A stretch of DNA of 10,361 nucleotides from assembly GCA_023387715.1 (NCBI GenBank), contig JAEWHQ010000246.1, positions 1 to 10,361 of the forward strand, written 5' to 3'. Below the pieces are notes generated by a model. The model was not told where the DNA came from. It saw nothing but the letters and a program-made list of their open reading frames with translations, and made no database searches. Source of the DNA: Pseudomonadota bacterium. Lineage in GTDB: Bacteria; Pseudomonadota; Alphaproteobacteria; Rhizobiales; Rhizobiaceae. The translations under genes were made by a program, and so were the position numbers. This document shows positions 1-6,827 of the stretch, piece by piece. Numbering within the stretch: the first letter of the stretch is position 1; each line of letters starts with the position of its first letter.

Positions 1-915
1 TTGTTTGGCCCAGCTCTTGGTGGTGTTTTTGCTGAATTTGGGCTGTGGCGTTGGTCTTATGGCGTGCTCGCAATTGCCGCTATGATCTTTGCCATCGTAG
101 CGCAACGTGCTTTTGCTGGAATGGCAGGGTCGGGATACCGTTCTCCTGTGCCTGTGGCATCACTCATTCCGCTCATCCTGGCAACGATTGCCATCAGCCT
201 CAGCGCCGTTGTGCCAATCGGTTTGCCGACATTGATTTCGGTCGGAATTGGTATCGTACTGCTTTATCTTTTTGTGCTGGTAGAGCGTCGCACTAACAAT
301 ACTATTCTACCGCATATGACCTATCGGCGTGGTAATACGCTGAAATGGGTTTATCTGACCGTGGCGGCTTTAAGTGCCGGTGTAATGCTGGAAAACTTTA
401 TCCCGCTGTTTGGTCAGCAATTGGCTGGCTTAAGCCCGTTGTTAGCCGGTTTGCTAGGGGCTGTTTTGTCCCTTGCATGGGTGATTGCGCAGCTTTTTGT
501 GGTTTCTGTGAAAAGTGAAAGCGGTCAACGTCGTGCTATGCGGTTGGGGCCTTTGCTATTGAGCGCAGGCCTGCTTGGCTTTGGCCTTCTGTTACAGGCA
601 GATAGCCATGATATATTTGTGATTATTTCTTGGGTCGTGGTGCTGGCGATTGCCGGTATTGGTATTGGCCTTGCATGGCCGCTGCTCGGCGTTGCTGCAA
701 TGAGCAGCACCAGCGATCCGGCTGAGGGTGGTAAGGCTGCTGCCTCGATCACCATTATTCAGCTGATTGCTTTTTCGGTGACATCAGCTTTGGCGGGCAC
801 CTTGATGGCTGCAGGCAATGAAGCTGCCATTGATGCGGCACGCTATGTGACATTTGGCATTGCTTTGCTCACAGTTATCGGCATTTTCGCGGCTGGTATT
901 GTTGTTAAGAAATAA
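1..915 (+). CDS. MFS transporter, DHA2-like drug/H+ antiporter (5' end outside window)
   Basis: This is the C-terminal 304 residues of an inner-membrane proton-coupled exporter. The reading frame is open from base 1, so the TTG there is internal and not a start. The fragment opens with FGPALGG followed by WRW, which matches the end of MFS antiporter motif C in helix 5. About nine hydrophobic segments follow (roughly residues 18-38, 50-70, 75-93, 115-135, 143-170, 180-198, 205-232, 245-268 and 280-301). Five helices missing plus nine present gives 14, the DHA2 number. Family knowledge: such proteins export hydrophobic drugs, dyes or metabolites. The substrate is not readable here. The stop TAA is at 913-915 and a terminator follows directly, so this is the last gene of its transcript. 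Confidence is high for MFS and moderate for DHA2. Confidence 0.9.
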   Translation: MFGPALGGVFAEFGLWRWSYGVLAIAAMIFAIVAQRAFAGMAGSGYRSPVPVASLIPLILATIAISLSAVVPIGLPTLISVGIGIVLLYLFVLVERRTNNTILPHMTYRRGNTLKWVYLTVAALSAGVMLENFIPLFGQQLAGLSPLLAGLLGAVLSLAWVIAQLFVVSVKSESGQRRAMRLGPLLLSAGLLGFGLLLQADSHDIFVIISWVVVLAIAGIGIGLAWPLLGVAAMSSTSDPAEGGKAAASITIIQLIAFSVTSALAGTLMAAGNEAAIDAARYVTFGIALLTVIGIFAAGIVVKK

Positions 916-922
916 CAAGATG

Positions 923-959
923 AAAGAGTGGCAGCTGCATTTTGTGGCTGCCGCTTTTA
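923..959 (+). terminator. Rho-independent terminator of the MFS exporter gene
   Basis: AGTGGCAGC (927-935) pairs with GCTGCCGCT (947-955), nine base pairs with one G-T wobble, and an 11-base loop. The right arm runs into a short T-run (955-958). An AAAG stretch on the left extends the pairing. It starts eight bases after the stop codon. Confidence 0.75.
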
Positions 960-1050
960 TATTGGCTTGTTTTGGTGAACAGGCTGTTTGCTATTTTGTC
1001 TCTTGTTTGAATAATCAATAAGGCCGATCTCTGTATCAGAAAAAGCAATT

Positions 1051-2016
1051 ATGCTGAGAATGATGAGAGATCTTAACGTGCTTAACAGACGCTCCTTTGT
1101 CGCTGGCGGTACAGCCACCGCAGCCACTATTCTGACTACAACGCGTACTGGGTTTGCCGGTGATCTGTCGCAGGAGAAAACGACCATGGAACTGAAACAG
1201 TCGCCAGCCGTGTCACCTTTACCTTTTGCTATGACAACGCCGGTGCGTGTGGCGCGTGTTGGCTTGAAATCGCGCAATGCAGAAGAGCTGGCACATTATT
1301 ATCGAACCATTGTTGGCTTGCAGGAAATGGCACGGCGCAGCCACACAATTGTGCTGGGGGCAGGCGATCGAGAATTGCTTGAGATTGAGCAGTTCTCTTC
1401 TGCCAAGCCGGATGATCCGCGCAGTGCCGGTCTTTATCACACCGCCTTTTTGCTGCCATCCCGTGGCGATCTGGCACGTTGGGCGCGCCACGCCATTGAT
1501 AAACAAATACCCGTTGCCGGTGCCTCAGACCATAATGTCAGTGAAGCCATTTATCTGACTGACCCTGAGGGCAACGGCATTGAGATTTATGCCGATCGTC
1601 CGCATGACGGCTGGCAGTGGAATGGTTCGCGTGTGGTGATGGGTACTGAAGCGCTTGATGTCGGCAATCTGCTGGATGCGGGCAAGCAAGCAGGAGGTGA
1701 ATGGCTCACAGCACCGCAAAACACTGTTGTCGGGCATGTGCATTTGCGCGTTGGCAATGCGCAACAGGCAGAAACATTCTGGCATCAGGAGCTTGGTTTC
1801 GATACGGTGCAATTTTATGGCGATAAGGCAGTTTTTTTGTCAACTGGTGGTTATCACCACCATATCGCAGCCAATTCATGGCAAAGTAACCGCGCGGAAA
1901 AACGCGATTTGGATCGCACCGGATTGTCTTTTGTGGCCTTAGAAGATGAGCGTGGCTTGCCATCGCGTACATTTGAAGACCCGTGGGGTAATGTGGTTAC
2001 CACCAGCAAGATTTAA
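1051..2016 (+). CDS. Two-domain VOC family (extradiol dioxygenase/glyoxalase fold) protein with Tat-like leader
   Basis: The protein has tandem vicinal-oxygen-chelate modules at about residues 65-182 and 225-319 and resembles the CatE/YfiE-type two-domain VOC proteins. Visible residues are H130 (LYHTAF), E178 in DPEGNGIEIY, H231 in GHVHLRV, the H269-H271 cluster in GGYHHH, and a closing DPWGN at 310-314. In that last strand the position that usually carries a metal-binding Glu is Thr, so metal chemistry is uncertain. The first 38 residues look like a twin-arginine leader: NRRSFVAGG then a moderately hydrophobic stretch ending GFAGD. The start is ambiguous. ATG 1051 and GTG 1078 include the leader and have weak Shine-Dalgarno matches. 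ATG 1186 has AGGAG at 1172-1176 with nine bases spacing and would make a 276-aa leaderless enzyme of usual family length. I keep the long form because the leader is too Tat-like to be chance. Substrate unknown. Confidence 0.8.
   Translation: MLRMMRDLNVLNRRSFVAGGTATAATILTTTRTGFAGDLSQEKTTMELKQSPAVSPLPFAMTTPVRVARVGLKSRNAEELAHYYRTIVGLQEMARRSHTIVLGAGDRELLEIEQFSSAKPDDPRSAGLYHTAFLLPSRGDLARWARHAIDKQIPVAGASDHNVSEAIYLTDPEGNGIEIYADRPHDGWQWNGSRVVMGTEALDVGNLLDAGKQAGGEWLTAPQNTVVGHVHLRVGNAQQAETFWHQELGFDTVQFYGDKAVFLSTGGYHHHIAANSWQSNRAEKRDLDRTGLSFVALEDERGLPSRTFEDPWGNVVTTSKI
1172..1188 (+). promoter_or_regulatory. Strong internal ribosome binding site and start inside the VOC gene
   Basis: AGGAG at 1172-1176 lies nine bases before an in-frame ATG at 1186. 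It is better than any Shine-Dalgarno sequence in front of the upstream starts (1051, 1060, 1063, GTG 1078). It would produce the VOC protein without the Tat-like leader, so either this is the only true start or two forms are made. Confidence 0.55.
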
Positions 2017-2032
2017 GATTTTCGGCCAATAA

Positions 2033-2061
2033 AAAAGTCCCGTTGAGGAAACGGGACTTTT
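2033..2061. terminator. Bidirectional rho-independent terminator between converging genes
   Basis: GTCCCGTT (2037-2044) pairs perfectly with AACGGGAC (2050-2057) around a five-base loop. An A-run (2031-2036) lies on the left and a T-run (2058-2061) on the right, so it can serve the plus-strand VOC gene and the minus-strand zinc-ribbon gene. Confidence 0.9.
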
Positions 2062-2090
2062 AAAACAATCAGTTGCCGTTGTTGCAATGA

Positions 2091-2384
2091 TTAGAAGTCG
2101 AATAACTCACCGAGCAGCGATTTCTTTTTACGATATTTTTTGTGTTCGTAATCATCATCGCGTCTGTAACGGTCATCATGGCCGCGCCCGTCATATTGAC
2201 GATCACCGGAGCGCTGATCATGCTGGCTGACGGTTCTTGGCTCTTCTGCGGGCACTGAGCGTTCAATGATTTTATCCAGCTCACCGCGATCCAGCCAGAC
2301 GCCACGGCATTTAGGGCAATAGTCAATTTCAATTCCCTGACGCTCGGACATGACCAGTTCAGTATTATCAATAGGACAGAGCAT
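2091..2384 (-). CDS. zf-TFIIB-type zinc-ribbon domain protein
   Basis: A 97-aa cytoplasmic protein. Its N-terminal half (residues 1-42) is a zinc ribbon of the zf-TFIIB type: C3-P-I-D6, then Y22-C23-P-K-C26-R-G-V-W-L-D-R-G-E-L. The first knuckle has CPxD instead of CPxC, so three cysteines and perhaps Asp6 would hold the metal. Residues 55-85 are a low-complexity hydrophilic linker rich in Asp, Arg, His and Tyr, followed by a lysine run and a hydrophobic tail (LLGELFDF). I chose ATG at 2384 because AGGAG (2396-2400) is 11 bases upstream. The TTG at 2393 extends the frame by three residues but sits only two bases from that Shine-Dalgarno sequence. The molecular function of these small proteins is not established; nucleic-acid or protein binding is a guess. 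Confidence 0.85.
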   Translation of the reverse strand: MLCPIDNTELVMSERQGIEIDYCPKCRGVWLDRGELDKIIERSVPAEEPRTVSQHDQRSGDRQYDGRGHDDRYRRDDDYEHKKYRKKKSLLGELFDF

Positions 2385-2400
2385 TATTTTCAAAACTCCT

Positions 2401-2433
2401 AATTTGCTACCTTATGCAACTGGTAAGCAAATT
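2401..2433 (-). promoter_or_regulatory. Imperfect hairpin just upstream of the zinc-ribbon gene's RBS
   Basis: AATTTGCT-ACC (2401-2411) and GGT-A-AGCAAATT (2422-2433) pair over 11 base pairs with one bulged base and a 10-base loop. The element abuts the AGGAG at 2396-2400. It has no adjacent T-run on the minus strand, so it is not a typical terminator. An operator or a 5' UTR control element is possible. Confidence 0.4.
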
Positions 2434-2466
2434 ATGGTTTTTCAAGATTGTTGAGAAAATTTCATA

Positions 2467-2829
2467 TTATTTTTTAATGAGCGAATAATGCCTGATACGG
2501 CAAAGGCCGCTATTTTTGCATATGCCATCGAGATACCGATAGCGAACCGATACGGTTTTCCCCGGTTTTGGCCAGTTTTTGCGTGGTATCATGGATTGAT
2601 AGTCTTCAGTCTCAGGATCGAAGTTAAGGGCTTCGCCCGCTTGCGGGCACTCTGCCTGTGCTTTTGCCTTCACACTGACTATCTCGGTAAAGAGCAGGTG
2701 TTCATCGCTTGATGGTTTTTGTACTTTGACTGTGAGATCACAGACTTCCCAATTGGCACTCCATGCCGCTCGTGGCAGTAAAACCAGAAAGAGGCTGATA
2801 ATAAACAGTCTTATGATGGTTAAAGCCAT
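2467..2829 (-). CDS. Hypothetical secreted protein with four cysteines
   Basis: A 120-aa protein of unrecognised family. Residues 1-25 form a Sec signal peptide: a hydrophobic core (TIIRLFIISLFLVLLP) and a likely cleavage after AWSA before N26-W27. The mature part of about 95 residues carries Cys30, Cys61, Cys104 and Cys110, which would allow two disulfide bonds in the periplasm, and a predicted strand-rich C-terminus (KTVSVRYRYLDGIC). The frame stays open 30 codons upstream, but ATG 2829 is where a signal peptide begins, and GAAGGA lies 12 bases before it. It starts 40 bases after the stop of the 73-aa gene, so the two are probably co-transcribed. Function unknown. Confidence 0.75.
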   Translation of the reverse strand: MALTIIRLFIISLFLVLLPRAAWSANWEVCDLTVKVQKPSSDEHLLFTEIVSVKAKAQAECPQAGEALNFDPETEDYQSMIPRKNWPKPGKTVSVRYRYLDGICKNSGLCRIRHYSLIKK

Positions 2830-2869
2830 TGGCTGAATACATCCTTCTATCTGTAAAATACCTTGCGGC

Positions 2870-3091
2870 TTATGCCATTTCACGTTCAACCATGGCTTTG
2901 ATTTTGACAGCTTTTTCAAAGTGGTCGAGTTTATGGGTTCTGATCCACCATTCTGCTGCTTCCATCAGCAGTTCTGGATCATCATTTTTATTGGCAAAGA
3001 ATGCATAGAAAGAAAGGCCGACATTATCGCCTTTGCTTACAATTTTTTGATTGCAGACTTCAATAATCTTTTTGTTCAAACTCATACGCAT
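2870..3091 (-). CDS. Conserved small hypothetical protein, 73 aa
   Basis: A short soluble protein without signal peptide or membrane segment. It is predicted mostly helical with acidic and basic patches (NDDPELLMEAAEWWIRTHKLDHFEKAVKIKAMV). The sequence has the look of a well-conserved rhizobial protein, but I cannot assign a named family with confidence. ATG 3091 is preceded by AGGA with seven bases spacing; the second Met at 3085 is a less likely start. It lies 20 bases downstream of the lysR stop and 40 bases upstream of the secreted four-cysteine gene on the same strand, suggesting a three-gene minus-strand transcript. No function is inferred. Confidence 0.75.
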   Translation of the reverse strand: MRMSLNKKIIEVCNQKIVSKGDNVGLSFYAFFANKNDDPELLMEAAEWWIRTHKLDHFEKAVKIKAMVEREMA

Positions 3092-3111
3092 TGAAAATTC
3101 CTGTCGTTAAA

Positions 3112-4017
3112 TTATTGGTTGTTCAGAGCGGGAGAGTTGGCCTCAATAAACCGAATAAAATCGTGCATCAATGGTGTTTCGCGTTGTCTGTCCCAAGCAA
3201 TGCCAATATTGAAATTACAATGCGTATCTTCTAGCGGAATGGCGACAACATCCTGTGGCAAAGTTTTGGCAATCGCAGCACCGTAAAGTGTAATGCCTCT
3301 TTGCATGGCAATCAGTTGCAATAACACTGGCACATCATCGGCTTCATCACCAATAACAGGTAAAAAACCTGATTGCAGGCAGACATTGTTGATCAGTGAG
3401 CGGAGTGTTTCCCAGCGCTTTTGAGTGCCCATCACAAAGGGCAGATCTTTCAGTTCACGTAAGGAAACGCTTGCGCGCGTTGCCAGGGGATGAAACCGTG
3501 ACACCAGCAGAATGAACCGCTCCTGATAAACGCTCATATAGCTTAAAGGTGCACGGCAAGCTGCTGAAAGCATAAAACCGATATCAATCTTACCGCTTTC
3601 AATTGCTTCAATCTGTTCATGCGATGACATTTGATAAAGGCTCATCACTGCGTCTTGGTAATGATTGCGAAAGCTGATGATCATATCTGCCATTGGCCCG
3701 TAAGCGGTTTGGGCAGAATAGCCGACAATGATTTCTCCGGCCTTACCGGATGAGAGCTGTTGAGCGTGACGGATGGATTTTTCTAGCAGTGTTATGGCTT
3801 GCTGGGTGTCTGCTGCCAGAATTTTACCGGCTTTTGTCAGGGTGACACGCCGTGTTGTGCGGTCAAAAAGAGTGAGCCCAAGCTCTTCTTCCAACTGTTT
3901 AACTGAGCGGCTGATGGCGGGCTGGGCAATGTTAAGTGTTTCTGCAGCTTTACGAAAACTCAAATGCTCCGCCACTGACAGAAAGTAACGCAGTCGCGTC
4001 AGATCCGAAAGCTTCAT
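3112..4017 (-). CDS. LysR-family transcriptional regulator
   Basis: A 301-aa regulator of normal LysR length. The winged helix-turn-helix occupies residues 4-62, with the diagnostic FRKAAETLNIAQPAISRSVK and LFDRTTRRVTLTKAG. A linker helix (about 63-90) leads to the periplasmic-binding-like effector domain (about 93-295). It is transcribed divergently from the C-N hydrolase/MHS symporter pair, and its start is three bases from a perfect LysR-type inverted repeat. The classical expectation is autorepression of lysR and effector-dependent activation of the divergent operon. An AAGG about nine bases upstream is the likely Shine-Dalgarno sequence and lies inside that repeat, so a bound regulator would cover it. 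The inducer is not readable, but is probably the symporter's substrate or the hydrolase product. Confidence 0.95.
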   Translation of the reverse strand: MKLSDLTRLRYFLSVAEHLSFRKAAETLNIAQPAISRSVKQLEEELGLTLFDRTTRRVTLTKAGKILAADTQQAITLLEKSIRHAQQLSSGKAGEIIVGYSAQTAYGPMADMIISFRNHYQDAVMSLYQMSSHEQIEAIESGKIDIGFMLSAACRAPLSYMSVYQERFILLVSRFHPLATRASVSLRELKDLPFVMGTQKRWETLRSLINNVCLQSGFLPVIGDEADDVPVLLQLIAMQRGITLYGAAIAKTLPQDVVAIPLEDTHCNFNIGIAWDRQRETPLMHDFIRFIEANSPALNNQ

Positions 4018-4019
4018 TC

Positions 4020-4057
4020 ATTGATGCCTTTTTGTTATCAATCATGCCGTAATTGAT
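4020..4057. promoter_or_regulatory. LysR-type operator: three ATTGAT/ATCAAT half-sites
   Basis: ATTGAT (4020-4025) and ATCAAT (4037-4042) form a perfect six-base inverted repeat with an 11-base centre, which is exactly the T-N11-A LysR box. A third copy, ATTGAT (4052-4057), lies nine bases further and is inverted relative to the second. The cluster lies within the roughly 100-base lysR/hydrolase intergenic region and is next to the lysR start. That fits a recognition site plus an activation site. Confidence 0.75.
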
Positions 4058-4117
4058 CTTGGACAACATAATAGTCGCTATGTCAAATCATCTGGAATAA
4101 TTGGGGGTATATGCCTT

Positions 4118-4945
4118 ATGACAAAGACGACAATGATTGTTGCCACCGCGCAGGCGGCAGGATCAGCGAATATTGATGATAATATTGCAAAGGTTGAACG
4201 ACTGGCAGGTGAGGCCGCAGCATGTGGTGCGGAGCTGGTGGTTTTTCCTGAAGCAATGATGTTCGATTATACCGCAACAGCTGAACAAATGGCAGAAGCC
4301 GCACAAAGCCATGGCGATATTTTTGAAAAAGCTATGCTGCGGATTGCCAAAGAAAAAGGCATCGCGCTGGTGGTTGGTGCATATGCAGCGGGTAAAACCA
4401 AGCTTGCCAAAAACATGATGCTGGCCATTGATGCCAATGGCGAATGGCTTGGGCAATACCAAAAGCTGCATCTTTATGATGCGTTTCTTTATCAGGAATC
4501 GAGCAAAAATGAGCCAGCACCATTACAGCCTGATTTCGGAGAATTGGTTTCTTTCACGCTGGGTGGCTTTAAATTCGGCTTATTGAATTGCTACGACATT
4601 CGCTTTCCGGAAATTTCCCGTTTGCTGGCTGAGCAGGGAGCAGATGCGCTGTTGGTAGCTTCCGGTTGGGTGGCAGGGCCATTGAAAGAGTTTCATTGGG
4701 AAACCCTGCTCAAAGCGCGCGCCATTGAAAATACTTGCTATGTGGTTGGCTCCTGTCAGCCGGCACCGCTTTCTGTGGGCTTGAGCATGGCAATTGATCC
4801 GAATGGGGTTGCGGTTTCTGTGGTGCCTGCGGGCGAAGGATTGGCTATAGCGACATTGGATCATGCACGTATTAAAACCGTGCGTGATGTTTTGCCTTGC
4901 CTTGAGCATCGCCGTTACAGAATTTGCCAGCCGGTCGGCGTATAA
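4118..4945 (+). CDS. Carbon-nitrogen hydrolase (nitrilase superfamily amidase)
   Basis: A 275-aa cytoplasmic enzyme with the Glu-Lys-Cys triad of the nitrilase superfamily: E45 in VVFPEAM, K116 in YQKLHLYDAF, and the nucleophile C158 in LLNCYDIRFPE. Family members hydrolyse amides, carbamoyl groups or nitriles through a Cys thioester. The short length, NCYDIRFPE and KLHLYDAF favour an amidase of the omega-amidase or deaminated-glutathione-amidase type over a true nitrilase, but the substrate is not determined. The start is ATG 4118 with a G-rich Shine-Dalgarno (GGGGG) about 10 bases upstream. The MHS symporter begins 23 bases after the stop, so enzyme and transporter are one operon, facing away from lysR. 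The context suggests a catabolic or nitrogen-scavenging role on an imported compound. Confidence 0.92.
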   Translation: MTKTTMIVATAQAAGSANIDDNIAKVERLAGEAAACGAELVVFPEAMMFDYTATAEQMAEAAQSHGDIFEKAMLRIAKEKGIALVVGAYAAGKTKLAKNMMLAIDANGEWLGQYQKLHLYDAFLYQESSKNEPAPLQPDFGELVSFTLGGFKFGLLNCYDIRFPEISRLLAEQGADALLVASGWVAGPLKEFHWETLLKARAIENTCYVVGSCQPAPLSVGLSMAIDPNGVAVSVVPAGEGLAIATLDHARIKTVRDVLPCLEHRRYRICQPVGV

Positions 4946-4968
4946 GGTTTAAGGAAGGGGAGTAAACT

Positions 4969-6288
4969 ATGTCTGCACATTCAGCAGAAATTTCAGACGC
5001 CACCAAAAGTCAGGCCATGCGCCGCGTTTTGGGATCGGCTGCCATCGGACAGTTTGTCGAATGGTATGATTTCGTCATCTACGCTTATTCAGCGGGTATT
5101 ATCGCCAAGCTGTTTTTCCCGAATACTGATCCGGTAGCGGCACTGCTTGCAACATTCGCCGTTTATGCGGTTGGCTTTTTGATGCGTCCGCTCGGCGGTT
5201 TTGTATTTGGTAGTCTTGGTGACCGTATCGGCCGTCGTCAGGTGCTGTCGCTGGTGATCTTGATGATGGGTGGTGCAACGCTGGCCATCGGCTTGCTACC
5301 AACCTATGATCAGATCGGCATCATGGCGCCAATCCTGCTGGTGGTTTGCCGTTTGATCCAAGGGCTTTCTGCCGCTGGTGAAACTGTCGGCTCCAACTCA
5401 TTTGTGGCGGAACATGCACCGGCTGAAAAGCGCGGCCTCTATGTGGCTTTCACTTATTCCTTCGCTAATATTCCGCCGATCGTTGCGGCACTTTTAGTGT
5501 TGCTGCTGACAAATATCATGACTGCGGAAGATTATGCTGGTTGGGGCTGGCGTATTCCGTTCTTGATTGGCGCGCCACTGGCTTTGGTTGGTCTTTACAT
5601 CCGTAATAAAGTTGATGAATCACCAGCCTTTAAAGCAACGCAAGCCGCTAAGCGTGTGGCTTCAACGCCAATTCGTGACGCGGTGCAAAACCAGAAGCAG
5701 CAGATGCTGTTCTCCTTTGCTTTGGCAGCATTCTCAAGCCTTGGCTTCTATACGCTGTCGGGTTACTTTGTCTCTTACCTGACAACAACCATCATGCTTG
5801 ATCAGAATTCGGCATTGATTTCTAACTCGATTGCTCTGTTCATTGCCTTTGTCTTTATGATTTTAGGTGGTAAACTTTCCGACATATATGGCCGTAAACC
5901 GCTGCTGATTATTGGCGTGTTGATGAATGCCGCGATTTGTATTCCTGCCTATATGGTGGCATCACAAGGGTCACTCGCATCAGCCATTATCGGTCAGAGC
6001 ATGCTGGCTGTTGGTTGTGGTTTGTTCTGGGGACCTGTGGGTATTGCTCTGCTTGAACTTTTCCCGACACGCACACGTTTCAGCGCTTCTGCTATCAGCT
6101 ACAATATGGCCTATACGATTTTTGGTGGTACAGCTCCATTCATCGGTGTTTGGTTGATTATGCAGACCGGCAACAAATTTGCCCCAGCCTATTATATGGC
6201 GGCAATTTCGGTTGCGGTGCTGGTGGCAATTCTGTTTATGCCCGAAACATCAAAGAAAAGCCTCATCCATGATGAGGACGTGAACTAA
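4969..6288 (+). CDS. MFS transporter, metabolite:H+ symporter (MHS) family
   Basis: A 439-aa inner-membrane symporter with about 12 helices. Hallmarks of the MHS group (relatives of KgtP, ShiA and ProP) are [14 protein letters not shown] at 27-40 in helix 1, MRPLGG at 72-77, the motif A loop [10 protein letters not shown] at 81-90, [11 protein letters not shown] at 128-138, and the repeated loop [11 protein letters not shown] at 300-310. MHS proteins import organic acids, amino acids, betaines or aromatic acids with protons. The usual GGE of the helix-4 motif is AGE here. AAGGAAGGGGAG precedes ATG 4969, 23 bases after the hydrolase stop. Co-transcription implies it brings in the hydrolase substrate. 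A strong terminator follows the stop at 6288. The specific substrate cannot be called. Confidence 0.93.
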   Translation: MSAHSAEISDATKSQAMRRVLGSAAIGQFVEWYDFVIYAYSAGIIAKLFFPNTDPVAALLATFAVYAVGFLMRPLGGFVFGSLGDRIGRRQVLSLVILMMGGATLAIGLLPTYDQIGIMAPILLVVCRLIQGLSAAGETVGSNSFVAEHAPAEKRGLYVAFTYSFANIPPIVAALLVLLLTNIMTAEDYAGWGWRIPFLIGAPLALVGLYIRNKVDESPAFKATQAAKRVASTPIRDAVQNQKQQMLFSFALAAFSSLGFYTLSGYFVSYLTTTIMLDQNSALISNSIALFIAFVFMILGGKLSDIYGRKPLLIIGVLMNAAICIPAYMVASQGSLASAIIGQSMLAVGCGLFWGPVGIALLELFPTRTRFSASAISYNMAYTIFGGTAPFIGVWLIMQTGNKFAPAYYMAAISVAVLVAILFMPETSKKSLIHDEDVN

Positions 6289-6306
6289 GTTTTCGCGTTC
6301 AAAATG

Positions 6307-6339
6307 AAAGGCCACATAGCACCCTATGTGGCTTTTTTT
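6307..6339. terminator. Bidirectional rho-independent terminator between MHS and GNAT genes
   Basis: GCCACATAG (6311-6319) pairs perfectly with CTATGTGGC (6324-6332) around a four-base loop, followed by seven T (6333-6339). The T-run overlaps the stop codon (6338-6340) of the converging GNAT gene. The left flank is A-rich, so it may also work weakly on the minus strand. Confidence 0.92.
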
Positions 6340-6820
6340 ATCTCGTGTTTTTAAAACGATAAATCGTAACGCCATCTTGGCTGATGCTATGTAAGTCTTC
6401 AATTTCGTTGTTTTGCAAAGCATTTTGCCAAAAACGATAGGCTTTTTCATTGGCATCCATGACGCTCAATTCCCATTGACCATGGTGGTTTTTAAGTAAT
6501 TGTTTGAAAACATGCTGACCCATTGCATTGCGGCGAAACGCTGGCCGGATATAAAATTCAGCTACGGCAAATTCTGTGCCAAGTTGTGATGCCGACCAGT
6601 CATTCACCAGTGCAAAGCCTGCAATTTCACCGCCTGCTATAATGACATAAGGCCAGCGTGCGCCACTACGCCAATATTCATCAAAATAGGGGTAATCGTC
6701 ATCCATCTCATCATAAGCGCTGAGTTCATCCAAATAGGCCATCAGCAGTGTATGGAGGTGAGGTTTTAAGCTTTCCGGTGCAATTTCGACAGAGATCATC
6801 ACGCTTTCATTTTCCGACAT
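6338..6820 (-). CDS. GNAT family N-acetyltransferase (COG5628-like)
   Basis: A 160-aa acetyltransferase. Features are an N-terminal helix with an acidic patch (EMDDDYPYFDEYWR, residues 38-51), strands WPYVIIAGGEIAGFALV (56-72), and the acetyl-CoA region AEFYIRPAFRRNAMGQHVFKQLL (87-109). The C-terminal GQWELSVMDANEKAYRFW (114-131) is typical of GNAT motif B. The pyrophosphate loop reads RRNAMG, with Ala where the first Gly of the usual Q/RxxGxG/A stands. The pattern resembles the uncharacterised group COG5628; the acceptor is unknown. I chose ATG 6820 over a TTG at 6847 because the latter would overlap the upstream gene. ATG 6820 lies seven bases beyond the VOC stop, and its Shine-Dalgarno is weak, so translation is probably coupled to that gene. 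Confidence 0.87.
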   Translation of the reverse strand: MSENESVMISVEIAPESLKPHLHTLLMAYLDELSAYDEMDDDYPYFDEYWRSGARWPYVIIAGGEIAGFALVNDWSASQLGTEFAVAEFYIRPAFRRNAMGQHVFKQLLKNHHGQWELSVMDANEKAYRFWQNALQNNEIEDLHSISQDGVTIYRFKNTR

Positions 6821-6827
6821 AATAGCT

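Noticed and set aside
1..3. TTG at base 1 as the start of the MFS gene
   Set aside because: The sequence begins within antiporter motif C of helix 5, so about five helices lie outside the window.
1219..1972. Several 80-95 codon ORFs on both strands within the VOC gene
   Set aside because: They lie wholly inside a well-supported coding frame with VOC motifs and have Cys/His/Arg-rich compositions typical of shadow frames.
2488..2712. A 74-codon plus-strand ORF opposite the four-cysteine secreted protein
   Set aside because: The minus-strand frame has a signal peptide and a start linked to an operon; the plus-strand ORF has no Shine-Dalgarno and no recognisable sequence.
4059..4084. TTGGAC (4059-4064) with TATGTC (4079-4084) as the hydrolase promoter
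   Set aside because: The spacing is only 14 bases and the -10 match is weak. A LysR-activated promoter may be poor, but I cannot support exact boxes.
4163..4909. Minus-strand ORFs of 62-109 codons opposite the C-N hydrolase
   Set aside because: The plus-strand frame carries the complete catalytic triad; the opposite frames show no domain or ribosome binding site.
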